Source: Rhodospirillaceae bacterium (lineage in GTDB: Bacteria; Pseudomonadota; Alphaproteobacteria; Rhodospirillales; Casp-alpha2). From it: a stretch of DNA of 64,000 nt. Under the pieces are notes generated by a model. The model saw only the letters and a list, made by a program, of their open reading frames with translations. It ran no database searches and was not told where the DNA came from. The position numbers and the translations under genes were made by a program. The stretch is from NCBI GenBank assembly GCA_016845145.1, contig JAERTE010000122.1, positions 1-64,000 of the forward strand, in the 5' to 3' direction. Position 1 is the first letter of the stretch; each line of letters opens with the position of its first letter. Shown piece by piece: positions 1-9,542 of this stretch.

Positions 1-3000
1 ATCGATCTCGGCAACGCCGTCCGTTACCGTGATCTCCTGGCCACCGGACATCAGCACGGCGCCGTCGGGGATGTCGGCGATCGACACACTGAGAGTCTCG
101 GAACCGTCCGTGTCCGTCAGGCCGGACGTGATATCCAAGGCGATGGCGGTATCTTCATCTCCGGTGCTGGTCTCCGTCGTCAGGGTCGGCGTATCGGCAA
201 CACCTGTGACATCGACGGTCAACTCCTCGGTCACACCACCAGCGGAGACCGACAAAGTGAAGTCGGCACTGGAGTCGGCTGGGGGTGTAATCTGCAGATC
301 GGCAAGCTGCGAAGCATCGACTTCCGCCACACCATCGGTCACGGTAATTTCCTGGCCACCGGACATCAGCACGGCACCATCCGGAATATCCGCAATGGTA
401 ACGGAATCCGCCACCCCGGCATCAATATCCAGAGCAACAGCGGTATCTTCAAGCGTTGCCGTATCGGTAGCCGTAACATCGGCTGTGTCTTCAACGACCA
501 AATTGATCTGACCGACATTAATACCGCCATCGCTTGAGATGGCCGTCACCGTCATGGTGCTTTCACCAAAATAGTTATCGGCGGTATCGATGGTCAGTCC
601 GTTCAGATCGTCAGCAGACAGAGTCCAGGTGCCGTCGCCGTTGTCCGTGCCGCCGGAAAGCACCGCACCTTCGGGCACGCCGCCCAAAATGACGCTTGAG
701 ACCGTCTCGGTAACGCCGTCGGCCATGCCGACCGTAACATCCAACGGAATCGGCGCGCCGTCTTCCAGACCGCTCGCGTCCGCAGTGGAGATTTCGGGAT
801 TATCCGCAACGGGCCGTACCGTCACACCGAACGACGCCGTCGTGGAGGCGGACGAAACCGCTGCATCGGGATCATCTTCAGTTGAAGTTGAGGTTACTTG
901 CAGGTTGATATCGCCGTAGAAATCCTGCGGCGGCGTGATCGCCAAACCACCAAGCTCATCGGGGTTGAGTTCAACCGAATAGCTGTCCGTATCGGCATCG
1001 TAGGTGAGATCGAGTTCTTCACCATTTCGGGTCAGGACCGCACCATCAGGGATGCCCGTGATATCGACTGTCATACTCAGCGTTTCCGAACCGTCCGTAT
1101 CGGTCAGCTGCGAGTCGATGCTCAGCGGAATAGTCGTGTCTTCATCGCCAACCGTGGAATGAACTTCCAGGTCCGGCCGATCAGCAACCGCCAATACGTT
1201 GACGTCGAGCGGCTGGCTTTCGCCATCCGCAACAACGTTCAGGGTAAAGTCCACATCCGAATCCGCCGGCGGCGTGATGGTAAGGTCTTCCAATTCTTCA
1301 ACCGCCAGGGTCCAGGTACCATCGCCGTTATCGGTGCCGGCAGAAAGCGTCGCACCGTCGGGAACGTCTTCGATCGTGACTTGCGTCGCCGTGCCCGGAT
1401 CAATATCCAAGGCAATGGCGGTGTCTTCCAGGCCTTCGGCATCCGTCACGTCAAAAACAACATCTTGACCGTCGTCATTGACGGTAACCGTAAACGGCAC
1501 AGTTGTGGTCTCGGTATCAACGGCGCCGGTTTCAGTGTCCGTATCGGTGGCCGTGGCGCTAAGCGTTAGCGGAATATCACCGTCAAAACCGGTCGGCGGT
1601 GTAATCGTCAACGTTTCCAGATCGCCCACATCCACCGACCAAGTGCCATCACCGTTATCGGTTCCGGCAGAGAGGGAGGCACCGTCAGGCATACCGCTGA
1701 TTGTCACCGATAGGGTCTCCGAACCGTCAACATCGTTGAGGGCTGAGCCCAAGGTCAGCGGAATCGCCGTATCTTCCGTACCGCTGACATCGCCGGCTGT
1801 CGCATCCGGCGCATCCGCATCGGCGGCAACGGTCACGTCCAGCGGCAGCGTTTCGCCATCGGCTGTCACTTGCAGCGTGAAATCCGAATCATCATCGGTT
1901 GGCGGCGTGATGGTCAAGCCATCCAAATCCGCCGCACTCAACGTCCAAGTGCCATCGCCGTTGTCGGTGCCGGCGCTCAAGGTGGCACCATCGGGCACGT
2001 CGGCAATCGTAATGGTCGCCGCGCCGCCATCGTCGATGGTCAGCGGGATGGCCTGGTCTTCAATGCCTTCGGCAATACTGACGCCGAAATCACCGTCAGA
2101 AGCCAGGGTTACGGTGAACGGCACTTCCGTGGTCGCCGTGTCACCACCATCGGTCTCGGTCGAGGTCGAAATCAGGGTGAAATCAATTTCGCCGAAGAAA
2201 CCCGAAGGGGCTGTAACACTCAAATCTGCAAGATCCGCAACATCGACACTCCAAGTGCCGTCACCATTGTCGGTGCCGGCGCTAAACACCGTACCGTCGG
2301 GCGCTTGCGAGATATCAATGGTAACGCTGAGGCTTTCCGATCCGTCCGTGTCGCTCAGGGCAGACCCCAAATCCAACGGAACCGGCGCGCCTTCCGTACC
2401 ACTCGCGTCGTCCGCAGTCGCGCTCGGTGCATCGGCCACCGCATCAACCCGGACATCCAATGGTACGGTCTCACCGCCGGCTGTCACCTGCAACGTGAAG
2501 TCAACATCGGAATCGGCAGGCGGCGTGATGGTCAGGTCGTTGAGGTCTGTTAGAGACAGCGACCAAGTGCCGTCGCCGTTGTCGGTGCCAGCAGACAGCG
2601 TCGCGCCATCGGGCACATCACTGATCACCACAGAGGTCGCCGCACCGGGGTCGATGTTCAGAGCAATCGCCGTGTCTTCATTACCGACGGCATCGGTGAC
2701 CGCGAAGGTACCGTCCGCGGACACAGAAACGTTAAAGGAGATACTATCGGTAGCGGTGTCCGTATCGCCTACGGTATCGCCCGTATCGACGGAAGTCACC
2801 GTCATGGTGACATCGAAATCGCCGGCATAGTTGGCGGGGGGCGTGACGGAAAGCGTCGCTAGATCGCCTTGGTCGACAGTCCAGGTGCCGTCGCCATTGT
2901 CGGTGCCGGTACTGAGAACCGTGCCGTCAGGCGCATCGCTGATATCGATGACTACGGCGCTTATGGTTTCGCTGCCGTCAGTATCGGCGGTCAATTCCGC

Positions 3001-3930
3001 ACCAAGACCGGTGAGCGGAATCTCCGCGCCCTGCGTACCTGTCGCGTCATTCGCCGAAACATCGGCGCCATCTGCATCGACATTGACCGTTACACCCAAA
3101 TCCTGTGTGACGCCGTCAGCCGTCACCTGCAGAACGAAATCATCACCGGAATCAGCCGGCGGTGTTATGGTCAGATCGGCCAGTTGATCGGCCGTCACAT
3201 CGGCGCTGCCATCGGTGACCGTAATCACCTGACCGCCCGACATCAGCACCGCACCATCCGGAATGTCTGAAATCGTGCCGGTCGTCGTACCGACCGGATA
3301 CTCGATATCCAAGCTGACTGCCTGGTCTTCGGTGGTCACGGCATCCGTGGCATCCACGGTATCGACAACCGTTACGGTAAACGGCACTTCCGTCACCGCC
3401 GTGTCGCCGCCATCCGCTTCAGTGGAGGTTGCCGTCAGCGTTAAATCCATATCACCGGCGAAGTCCTGCGGCGGCGTGATCTGCAGACCATCCAGATCAT
3501 CTGCGGACAGAGTCCAGGTGCCGTCGCCGTTGTCCGTGCCCGCTGACAAAACCGCACCGTCGGGAATGTTGCTGATGGTGACGGAGAGCGATTCAGAACC
3601 GTCCACGTCGCTCAAGGCTGAGCCAAGGTCCAGGTCGATGGCCGTATCTTCCTGGCCACTGGCGTCTTCCGCTGTCGCTGCGGGCGCGTCTGCAACCGCG
3701 TTGACCGTCACGTCAAGCTCTTGAGCAGGGCCGTCGCCAGTTACGGAAAGCGTAAAGTCCACATCCGAGTCAGCCGGCGGCGTAATGGTTAGCCCTTCCA
3801 GGTCACCAGCCTGAACTGTCCATGTGCCGTCGCCGTTGTCGGTGCCGGCGGAAAGGACTGCACCGTCAGGCACGCCTTCAATGGTGACTTGATCCGCATC
3901 GCCGGGATCAATGTCCAACGTGATGGCGCT
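1..3930 (-). repeat. Tandem in-frame coding repeats, period about 300-325 bp
   Basis: The GDGTW-type core recurs at roughly 625, 1312, 1638, 1946, 2248, 2562, 2881, 3517 and 3818 (plus coordinates), i.e. every 300-325 bp. The double-length gaps are filled by variant units with GGQ.ITVTDG (near 25, 345 and 3225) or a diverged unit near 980-1050. Two subtypes partly alternate, one carrying DVDFTL and one carrying SDVDGSESLSV. Units are similar at DNA level, so recombination and copy-number variation are likely. Confidence 0.8.
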
Positions 3931-4563
3931 ATCTTCGTTGCCAACCGCATCCTCAACGTCGATGTCCTCGACTGGGGCCTCGGTTACGTCTTCCGGCGGC
4001 AACGTGGGTGGCGGCGGGGTTACAGGCGGGCCTTCCTGAACAACCTCTGCCGCTGCCGCTGCCGGCTCTTCGGAAGTGGCCTCGGCGACGATAGGTTCTT
4101 CTGCCGGCGCCTCTTCAGGCGGTGGGGCAGGTTCTTCAGCAGGGGCTTCTTCTGGCTGCGGGGGTTCGGGTTCGCGGCCCCGATCTGGCTGCGGATCTTC
4201 GCGGCGTTCGGCTTCCGGGCCTACGGCAGGTGGCTCAACATCGGGGAGTTCGGCTTCAGGGTCTTCCTCGATAACGGCAATTTCCTCGCTATCGATGGTG
4301 GCTTCGCCTTCAGGAATCAGATTCGCCATCAACTCGGCGTCGGTGGGGCGGCTACCCGTGTGGATAGTTGCCAAACTCTGCGATGCGGAAGGCTCTTCCC
4401 ATTCAAGGGAATCCTCTCCGGCGCCTTGCTCATCGATATCGTCGAGAGATGCACCGGTTTCATTGAGAACCGTTAGGTCGTCGAGCGTTTGCTGAGCATC
4501 AGCCCCCTGCTCTTCTTCCTCTTCCTCAAATTCTTCTTCTTCAACGTTGACGTCTTCAGCCAT
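1..4563 (-). CDS. Giant Ig/cadherin-like repeat protein, probable secreted adhesin (3' part beyond window)
   Basis: The minus frame is open from the ATG at 4563 to the window edge: 1521 codons with no stop, so only the N-terminal part is seen. Residues 1 to about 30 are very acidic (Glu runs) and there is no classical signal peptide. A Pro/Glu-rich segment follows to about residue 200, then tandem domains of about 100 residues sharing PDGAVLSAGTDNGDGTW, then L..LTITPP, then DFTL.V. Such architecture is typical of large type I-secreted RTX/VCBS/cadherin-like surface proteins, whose secretion signal is C-terminal and would lie outside the window. The adhesin role is inferred from architecture. 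Several long open frames on the plus strand here are antisense shadows of the repeats. Confidence 0.85.
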   Translation of the reverse strand, partial: MAEDVNVEEEEFEEEEEEQGADAQQTLDDLTVLNETGASLDDIDEQGAGEDSLEWEEPSASQSLATIHTGSRPTDAELMANLIPEGEATIDSEEIAVIEEDPEAELPDVEPPAVGPEAERREDPQPDRGREPEPPQPEEAPAEEPAPPPEEAPAEEPIVAEATSEEPAAAAAEVVQEGPPVTPPPPTLPPEDVTEAPVEDIDVEDAVGNEDSAITLDIDPGDADQVTIEGVPDGAVLSAGTDNGDGTWTVQAGDLEGLTITPPADSDVDFTLSVTGDGPAQELDVTVNAVADAPAATAEDASGQEDTAIDLDLGSALSDVDGSESLSVTISNIPDGAVLSAGTDNGDGTWTLSADDLDGLQITPPQDFAGDMDLTLTATSTEADGGDTAVTEVPFTVTVVDTVDATDAVTTEDQAVSLDIEYPVGTTTGTISDIPDGAVLMSGGQVITVTDGSADVTADQLADLTITPPADSGDDFVLQVTADGVTQDLGVTVNVDADGADVSANDATGTQGAEIPLTGLGAELTADTDGSETISAVVIDISDAPDGTVLSTGTDNGDGTWTVDQGDLATLSVTPPANYAGDFDVTMTVTSVDTGDTVGDTDTATDSISFNVSVSADGTFAVTDAVGNEDTAIALNIDPGAATSVVISDVPDGATLSAGTDNGDGTWSLSLTDLNDLTITPPADSDVDFTLQVTAGGETVPLDVRVDAVADAPSATADDASGTEGAPVPLDLGSALSDTDGSESLSVTIDISQAPDGTVFSAGTDNGDGTWSVDVADLADLSVTAPSGFFGEIDFTLISTSTETDGGDTATTEVPFTVTLASDGDFGVSIAEGIEDQAIPLTIDDGGAATITIADVPDGATLSAGTDNGDGTWTLSAADLDGLTITPPTDDDSDFTLQVTADGETLPLDVTVAADADAPDATAGDVSGTEDTAIPLTLGSALNDVDGSETLSVTISGMPDGASLSAGTDNGDGTWSVDVGDLETLTITPPTGFDGDIPLTLSATATDTDTETGAVDTETTTVPFTVTVNDDGQDVVFDVTDAEGLEDTAIALDIDPGTATQVTIEDVPDGATLSAGTDNGDGTWTLAVEELEDLTITPPADSDVDFTLNVVADGESQPLDVNVLAVADRPDLEVHSTVGDEDTTIPLSIDSQLTDTDGSETLSMTVDITGIPDGAVLTRNGEELDLTYDADTDSYSVELNPDELGGLAITPPQDFYGDINLQVTSTSTEDDPDAAVSSASTTASFGVTVRPVADNPEISTADASGLEDGAPIPLDVTVGMADGVTETVSSVILGGVPEGAVLSGGTDNGDGTWTLSADDLNGLTIDTADNYFGESTMTVTAISSDGGINVGQINLVVEDTADVTATDTATLEDTAVALDIDAGVADSVTIADIPDGAVLMSGGQEITVTDGVAEVDASQLADLQITPPADSSADFTLSVSAGGVTEELTVDVTGVADTPTLTTETSTGDEDTAIALDITSGLTDTDGSETLSVSIADIPDGAVLMSGGQEITVTDGVAEID

Positions 4564-4722
4564 TTTCTTCACCCACACAAAAAAGAACGCGGAGGAAAAT
4601 CCGCACCGATTCCTGTATTAAATGTACGCCTGTGCTATGTCCTGGTCATAGGAATTCGGCGTTTCCAGCGTTTAAGATCATGTTGGTGCGCTTACGGCTT
4701 TTTACCTGTCGGGAGTCTGACA

Positions 4723-5325
4723 TTGCGACTGGAACATCCCTATTGCGTCATCGACGGCGCCTTGAACGCATCGTTGTGCCAGCGAATTATCGAAACCGGA
4801 GAAACGACGGAAACCGTACCGGGATCGGTCATCCGAGATCCAGAAAACAACACCCGAAATTCCAACGTTGCCTGGCTTACATATGATGCCCAGACCGCAT
4901 GGTTGTTCGACGCCGTCGGCCAAATCGTTGCGGATGCCAACGCGCGTTACTGGAATTGGACGCTCAGCGGTCCGGAATCGATGCAATATACACACTACGG
5001 TCCAGATCAGTACTACAGTTGGCATGCCGATCAGCGCAAAAAACCTTATCCGGCGGATGATACGCGTTGGCCGGGATTGACTCGAAAACTCACAGCCGTG
5101 ATCAGCTTGTCGCAACAACAGGACTACAGCGGTGGTGATTTCATGCTGGAAACGCTTGAATTGCCACCGCACGAAGCGGATCGCCGCTTGAAATCTCTAC
5201 CCGAGATACGCAACATGGGCAGTGTCTTGGTGTTCCCATCATTTCTTTACCACCAAGTAACTCCCGTTACAGCCGGCCACCGGCGATCGCTGGTCGCTTG
5301 GTACTTGGGACCGCCCTTCGTTTAA
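4723..5325 (+). CDS. 2-oxoglutarate/Fe(II)-dependent dioxygenase (PKHD/prolyl-4-hydroxylase-like)
   Basis: About 200 residues with the double-stranded beta-helix iron site: WHAD gives the HxD ligand pair, YHQVTPV the distal His, and GHRRSLVAWYLG the 2-oxoglutarate-binding Arg. Members of this fold hydroxylate protein or small-molecule substrates using O2 and 2-oxoglutarate; the substrate here is unknown. The start chosen is TTG at 4723 with GGGAG at 4711-4715. The frame stays open upstream to 4489, but that part is antisense to the adhesin gene and has no family similarity. The gene diverges from the adhesin and is followed 12 bp later by a small NTF2-like gene, likely co-transcribed. Confidence 0.8.
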   Translation: MRLEHPYCVIDGALNASLCQRIIETGETTETVPGSVIRDPENNTRNSNVAWLTYDAQTAWLFDAVGQIVADANARYWNWTLSGPESMQYTHYGPDQYYSWHADQRKKPYPADDTRWPGLTRKLTAVISLSQQQDYSGGDFMLETLELPPHEADRRLKSLPEIRNMGSVLVFPSFLYHQVTPVTAGHRRSLVAWYLGPPFV

Positions 5326-5337
5326 GAGGAACATCTC

Positions 5338-5736
5338 ATGTCTGATGACGCCCTGATCCTTTTCGCCAACGATGCATTTTACAATGCCTTCGCTGCCCGC
5401 GATTTCATGGCCATGGAAGATATTTGGGCGAAGACCACACAACCCACCTGTGTTCATCCAGGCTGGCCGCCGTTGGTCGGGCGAAACCAGGTGATGAACA
5501 GCTGGCGTGACATACTCAACGACGACGAATCCAGCCACATCGCCTGCACGAATGCTCAGGTTTACCGCTGCGGCGAGGGCGCTTATGTCACCTGCCACGA
5601 GCACATGGATCGCAGTTTCCTGATTGCCACCAATATTTTTGTCCGCGAAGACGGACAGTGGAAAATTATTCACCACCAAGCCGGTGCGGCGCTCGCGCCG
5701 AACCGCGCCACACAGGCATCATCAACCCTACAGTAG
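5338..5736 (+). CDS. NTF2-like / SnoaL-type small protein
   Basis: 132 residues with the pattern of the nuclear-transport-factor-2-like fold: an N-terminal helix pair (FANDAFYNAFAARDFMAMEDIW), CVHPGWPPLVGR, a central NSWRDIL, then strands ending in NIFVREDGQWKIIHHQAG. Such proteins are small ligand-binding or isomerase-like domains; the HP.W and HH residues resemble the DUF4440/SnoaL_3 subgroup. AGAGGAAC lies shortly before the ATG. The gene follows the dioxygenase closely and is convergent with, and only 3 bp from the end of, the glycosyltransferase-like gene. Function is not predictable beyond fold. Confidence 0.75.
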   Translation: MSDDALILFANDAFYNAFAARDFMAMEDIWAKTTQPTCVHPGWPPLVGRNQVMNSWRDILNDDESSHIACTNAQVYRCGEGAYVTCHEHMDRSFLIATNIFVREDGQWKIIHHQAGAALAPNRATQASSTLQ

Positions 5737-5739
5737 CGC

Positions 5740-6519
5740 TCAACCTAAAAGCTCTAGCCCGTCAGTTCGCAATCGCTCGACAACGCGCTCCATTAACGCC
5801 TCATCGATATCAACTCCATCGGTCGCGGCGCCGACAAGCGAACTGCACAAATTGGCCGCCTTCAAGGGCTCCAGGGATTTGGCAATCAACAGATCCAAAG
5901 CCGCACCGCCACCCGCGGCAATATCAGACAATACGAGTGGGCTGATCATTCCGACATCGTCAATCAACGGGAACCCAATGATATTGTGCAATGCTGTCAA
6001 CAGCTTAGTGCCAACGATTTGGTTAGGGACACCGCCATCAACACGACGCATAATCCGTTCGCAGGCATGGATATAGAACTCCAGCACCGCGTTTCCATGG
6101 CTAAACAGGCAAAAGGCATTATGGACGTTTTTGTAAACCTTAAAGTCCCGTCCTGGCCCCTCACGATCTGTCGGCTGCACCCAATGCTCGCGCGCGAATG
6201 CATGGTCATCGGCGATTTCTAGGTGAAATTCGGCAGCGTCAAAGACCAACACATCCGCATCGAGCCACACCGCGGTATCCGCACCTTCCGCCAAGGCTTC
6301 ACGGATGAGGATAAGACGCCCCAGATCAGTGATCACCGGCAACCGACCAGCGGCACGTTCTTGGTACCAAACGGGCACGCGATCGAAAATCTCATCGCCG
6401 ACAAATCGATATTCCCAACCGTGATACGACGCCCAATAGCGAACACTGGCCATGCACGCACTTATCCAGTCCGGCACACGTGAGGTCCGATAGCTCTGAA
6501 TTACGACGGTATGGGGCAT
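5740..6519 (-). CDS. Glycosyltransferase-like protein with DxD motif
   Basis: 259 residues starting MPHTVVIQSY. The segment VWLDADVLVF (around residue 100) contains a DAD metal/nucleotide-sugar motif as in GT-A fold transferases of the GT34/galactosyltransferase type. An upstream region resembling W..YC..Y.F.. of such enzymes is present. The ATG at 6519 lies 14 bp after the stop of the ankyrin/proline-rich gene on the same strand, so the two are probably one transcript. The frame is open to 6759, but that part overlaps the neighbour's coding sequence. Acceptor and donor are unknown. Confidence 0.6.
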   Translation of the reverse strand: MPHTVVIQSYRTSRVPDWISACMASVRYWASYHGWEYRFVGDEIFDRVPVWYQERAAGRLPVITDLGRLILIREALAEGADTAVWLDADVLVFDAAEFHLEIADDHAFAREHWVQPTDREGPGRDFKVYKNVHNAFCLFSHGNAVLEFYIHACERIMRRVDGGVPNQIVGTKLLTALHNIIGFPLIDDVGMISPLVLSDIAAGGGAALDLLIAKSLEPLKAANLCSSLVGAATDGVDIDEALMERVVERLRTDGLELLG

Positions 6520-6532
6520 CCTGATGGAACTG

Positions 6533-8977
6533 CTATTGCCGCCGGCCACGCAAGCCAACCAGCAAGAGGTCCGTGGACGACAGCAGTTGAAATACCGAAC
6601 CACGACCTTTTTCAAGCACCCGTACAACACCGTGCTTGGTATCCGGCGGCGATGACCAGCGCAGGTCATCAATCTCACGAATTTCAAGCAGCGTCTCGTC
6701 TCCGGTTCTGCTGTCACGGTTGTGCCAACGCAGCACGCGGTTGGGGCGTTTCGGTTCACCGATCATCGCCGTCCAGATTTCAGGCATTTCCGTCGGTGGG
6801 CCATAGAGCCGTTTGAAGTGCTCGGTTACCGTCCAAAGTGCCTTGGCCGGAAACAGCACATGCACTTGAACGCTTCGCTCGCCCACGTATTGGACGATCG
6901 CTTGCTCACCCCGGTAAATCGACGATTCTGCATGAAAACTTTTGCCGACGGCTTCCGGCCATGTCATCGGTTCAATACAAAATCGGGTGTCCCAACGCGC
7001 TTTGTCGACACAGGTATTGGCACTGGCCGTTTGATCCGGCGGCGACATACCAAGGCGAATGCCACTACCAAACTCAAATGACGCATCTTTGAGCCCTGCT
7101 GTGGCAATCAAGGGTTCGGCAACTTTTGCCGGATTGCGAACCGGCGGCCCTGCCGTCGCCGACGCCACACGTCGCGGCTTCGCGGATACCGAGGATACCG
7201 AGGATATCTTATCAACGACAGCAGCTTGAGGCTCCACAGGCGTCAACGGAGGTTTCTGAACTTTTTCCTTCACCGGCACGGAAGCGACTTGCCGGGCAGG
7301 CCGCGGCGCCTGCACAACCCGCACCACACCGGGTTCCGCCTGCCGGGAAGGATTCAACACAGGCTCCGCGACGGGTTGAGGTTGGGCCTGGGGTGGAGGA
7401 TCAATACTTGGCTTCGCCGGAGGCCTGATTTCGATGACCGGCTCTTCCGCTCTTTGGTCAGCACCTTCAACAGGAGCCACTGGTTCGTCACGCTGCAGCC
7501 ATTTCGTCAAACTATCGAGAAACCCAGGACCCGAGGTCTCTGTTGCGTCGGTTTCAGCTACTGGTACTGGCTCGGGCACTGGCTCGGGCACTGGCTTCGG
7601 TATCGGCTCGTGTGCGGATGCTGTTTCCACATTTGATATGGGCGGCTCTGGCGGCTTAGTTGGCTCGGACGACACATTCGATGACGGATCAGCATCTGTG
7701 GCCTCAAGCTCTGCGGCGGATTGCACGGGAGAGCCCTGGGCTTCGGCCGAATCGACGTTGTCGCTGTCGTTCGACGCACTGAAGAAATCCGCGACGCGAT
7801 CAAAAAACTGACCGGCTGGTGACGGACCTGAGGGTTCATTCAAATTTGATTCCGGTTTTTCCGTTACTTGGGCCGCCTCAACAGACGCCGACGCGCTTTC
7901 GGGTTTGGGTACGACTTCGGGTTCTGCTGCAATGGATTGTTCGGGCTCAACCGGCGCCTGGAGTCGCTCTGGGTGCGGCTCCGGCTCAGGTTGGTCGGGC
8001 TGCAAGGCGTTGGAAATTCGTTGCAAGAACGATGGGCTTTCGTCGATTGCTGCTGTTTCTTCCGAACGCGCCACAGGTGCTGGTTCGATCTGCAAGGGTT
8101 TTGGTGCTTCAACCTGCTTGGGTTCTGGCTCTGAAATCGACTCGGGCACTGGTTTTGGTGCCGACGCAGCGGCGACATCGTTCTCGATTGGGGCCAAACT
8201 CTGGGGAGCGGGTGATTTGGTCTTCTCGGATGGTACTTGTACGGGAGCAGGTGACTGTGAAGGCCGCACTGGGGTTTTGGTTGGGTCCTTCGAAAAATCG
8301 AAAAAATCCGTTACGCGTTCCAAAAACCCACTATTTTCATCGCCACTTACCGCATCCCTCAACGAATCGGCACCAGAGGTTTTCTCCGATGTCCGCAGAA
8401 CCGGCGCCTCTTCCGTCTCAACGACCGGCTGCGGCGTGGCGCGCCCAATAATCTTAACTTTCGGCGACACGCTTTGTTGACCAGTGCTTGAAGGCTTCCA
8501 AAGGGCTTCCGGTTGCGGAACTGGATCTTTGACCGGCTGCCGTGCTGCCACGCCGACGGGAGCTGCCTGTTGGACAGGATTCACTCCGGTTTGAACAATG
8601 GGCGCGGGCGCAACATCGACGATAGGTACCGGTGCCGGCACGGGTGCAGCCACCGGCGCCGGAACGGGTGCCGCCACCGGCTGCACGGCCCGTTCGCTAT
8701 CGCCGCGCAATTTCTCGACAGACAACAGATAATGCGCAATATCGTAATGACCTTTGTCAACCGCGAGGTCAACAGCGCGCACGCCACTTTCGTCAATAGC
8801 CGCCAAATCCGCGCCATCCACGACACTTGCCTTAACCTGCCCCATGTCATCTGCCCATACGGCATCAAACAGGCGTTTTGTAGCCGGCGAGAGCGGGTCA
8901 GCCGACCAAGCTGCCTGAGAAATAGCAGCGGCCAAACCGCCAGCCAAAAGCAGCGCGCCGATCCTTTTTCGGAGCAT
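6533..8977 (-). CDS. Exported ankyrin-repeat/proline-rich protein with conserved C-terminal domain
   Basis: 814 residues. A Sec signal peptide (MLRKRIGALLLAGG...AAWSA) precedes about two ankyrin-like repeats (residues 28-95: LFDAVWADDMGQVKASV..GADLAAID). A Pro/Glu/Ala-rich low-complexity linker (about 100-600) is punctuated by four short aromatic amphipathic segments: FLERVTDFFDF, FLQRISNAL, FFDRVADFFSA and FLDSLTKWLQ. The C-terminal 180 residues are globular (GIRLGMSPPDQTASANTC..., two Cys, many Trp) and match no family I recognise. The layout suggests a periplasm-spanning or envelope-associated scaffold. It is followed by the glycosyltransferase-like gene. Confidence 0.7.
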   Translation of the reverse strand: MLRKRIGALLLAGGLAAAISQAAWSADPLSPATKRLFDAVWADDMGQVKASVVDGADLAAIDESGVRAVDLAVDKGHYDIAHYLLSVEKLRGDSERAVQPVAAPVPAPVAAPVPAPVPIVDVAPAPIVQTGVNPVQQAAPVGVAARQPVKDPVPQPEALWKPSSTGQQSVSPKVKIIGRATPQPVVETEEAPVLRTSEKTSGADSLRDAVSGDENSGFLERVTDFFDFSKDPTKTPVRPSQSPAPVQVPSEKTKSPAPQSLAPIENDVAAASAPKPVPESISEPEPKQVEAPKPLQIEPAPVARSEETAAIDESPSFLQRISNALQPDQPEPEPHPERLQAPVEPEQSIAAEPEVVPKPESASASVEAAQVTEKPESNLNEPSGPSPAGQFFDRVADFFSASNDSDNVDSAEAQGSPVQSAAELEATDADPSSNVSSEPTKPPEPPISNVETASAHEPIPKPVPEPVPEPVPVAETDATETSGPGFLDSLTKWLQRDEPVAPVEGADQRAEEPVIEIRPPAKPSIDPPPQAQPQPVAEPVLNPSRQAEPGVVRVVQAPRPARQVASVPVKEKVQKPPLTPVEPQAAVVDKISSVSSVSAKPRRVASATAGPPVRNPAKVAEPLIATAGLKDASFEFGSGIRLGMSPPDQTASANTCVDKARWDTRFCIEPMTWPEAVGKSFHAESSIYRGEQAIVQYVGERSVQVHVLFPAKALWTVTEHFKRLYGPPTEMPEIWTAMIGEPKRPNRVLRWHNRDSRTGDETLLEIREIDDLRWSSPPDTKHGVVRVLEKGRGSVFQLLSSTDLLLVGLRGRRQ

Positions 8978-9134
8978 CTATATCGTCCTGTTGCCCAGGT
9001 TTGAAATTCGTCGAATGAGTCTAGCAAATCCAGCCCCGTATACGCAAAGGAGATCGTCAGCAGACTCGGCATTGCCCCCATGTGTCGGCTGGCTTAATCT
9101 CCTTGCGGCAATCCGTTTGGGAGGAGAGATCACA

Positions 9135-9542
9135 ATGTTTCTTTGGCGGTTAAACACCGAGCAGCGCCAGATATTCATGGCCATGGCAACCCGCATGGCC
9201 ATGGCGGACGCTAAAGTCCCCCCAGCAGAGGTCCGCCTGCTCGACGATTTCGCCGCATCTCTAGAGACGAACATCAGCGCGTCGGGGGAGGCTGTGTTCA
9301 TGAGCCCTGATCTCTCTATTTTCGATACTCATGAATCACGCATCATCATGGTGCTTGGCATTCTGGCCGTGGCTTTGTCCGACGATCATTTTCATGTCGA
9401 CGAATCGGCCGTTCTGCACCAAGTCACGGATGCATTCAGCATTTCGCCCGAAAAACTGCAAGCACTGCGCGAATGGGCCGAGCGTATCGTCGCCACGTAC
9501 AATGATTTCCACGATCTGATCGAAGACGGCAATTCCGGATGA
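9135..9542 (+). CDS. TerB-like / DjlA-N-type helical protein
   Basis: 135 residues, mostly helical, with the TerB-family pattern of an early acidic helix (MAMATRMAMADAKVPPAEVRLLDDF) and a second ALSDDHFHVDESAV..HQVTDAFSISPEKL. The repeated 'D.. V...E...' helices resemble the metal-binding helical bundle of tellurite-resistance TerB and DjlA N-terminal domains. The start is ATG 9135 with GGGAGGAGAG just upstream. It overlaps the next gene by 4 bp (ATGA), implying translational coupling to the flavin oxidoreductase. Exact role unknown. Confidence 0.6.
   Translation: MFLWRLNTEQRQIFMAMATRMAMADAKVPPAEVRLLDDFAASLETNISASGEAVFMSPDLSIFDTHESRIIMVLGILAVALSDDHFHVDESAVLHQVTDAFSISPEKLQALREWAERIVATYNDFHDLIEDGNSG

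Noticed and set aside
1478-2830. Long open plus-strand frame in the adhesin region
   Set aside because: Ser/Val/Pro-rich low-complexity translation mirroring the minus-strand repeats; antisense shadow. The same holds for other plus-strand frames between 29 and 4476.
4489-4722. N-terminal extension of the dioxygenase from 4489
   Set aside because: Antisense to the adhesin start, no family similarity; TTG 4723 with GGGAG is better placed.
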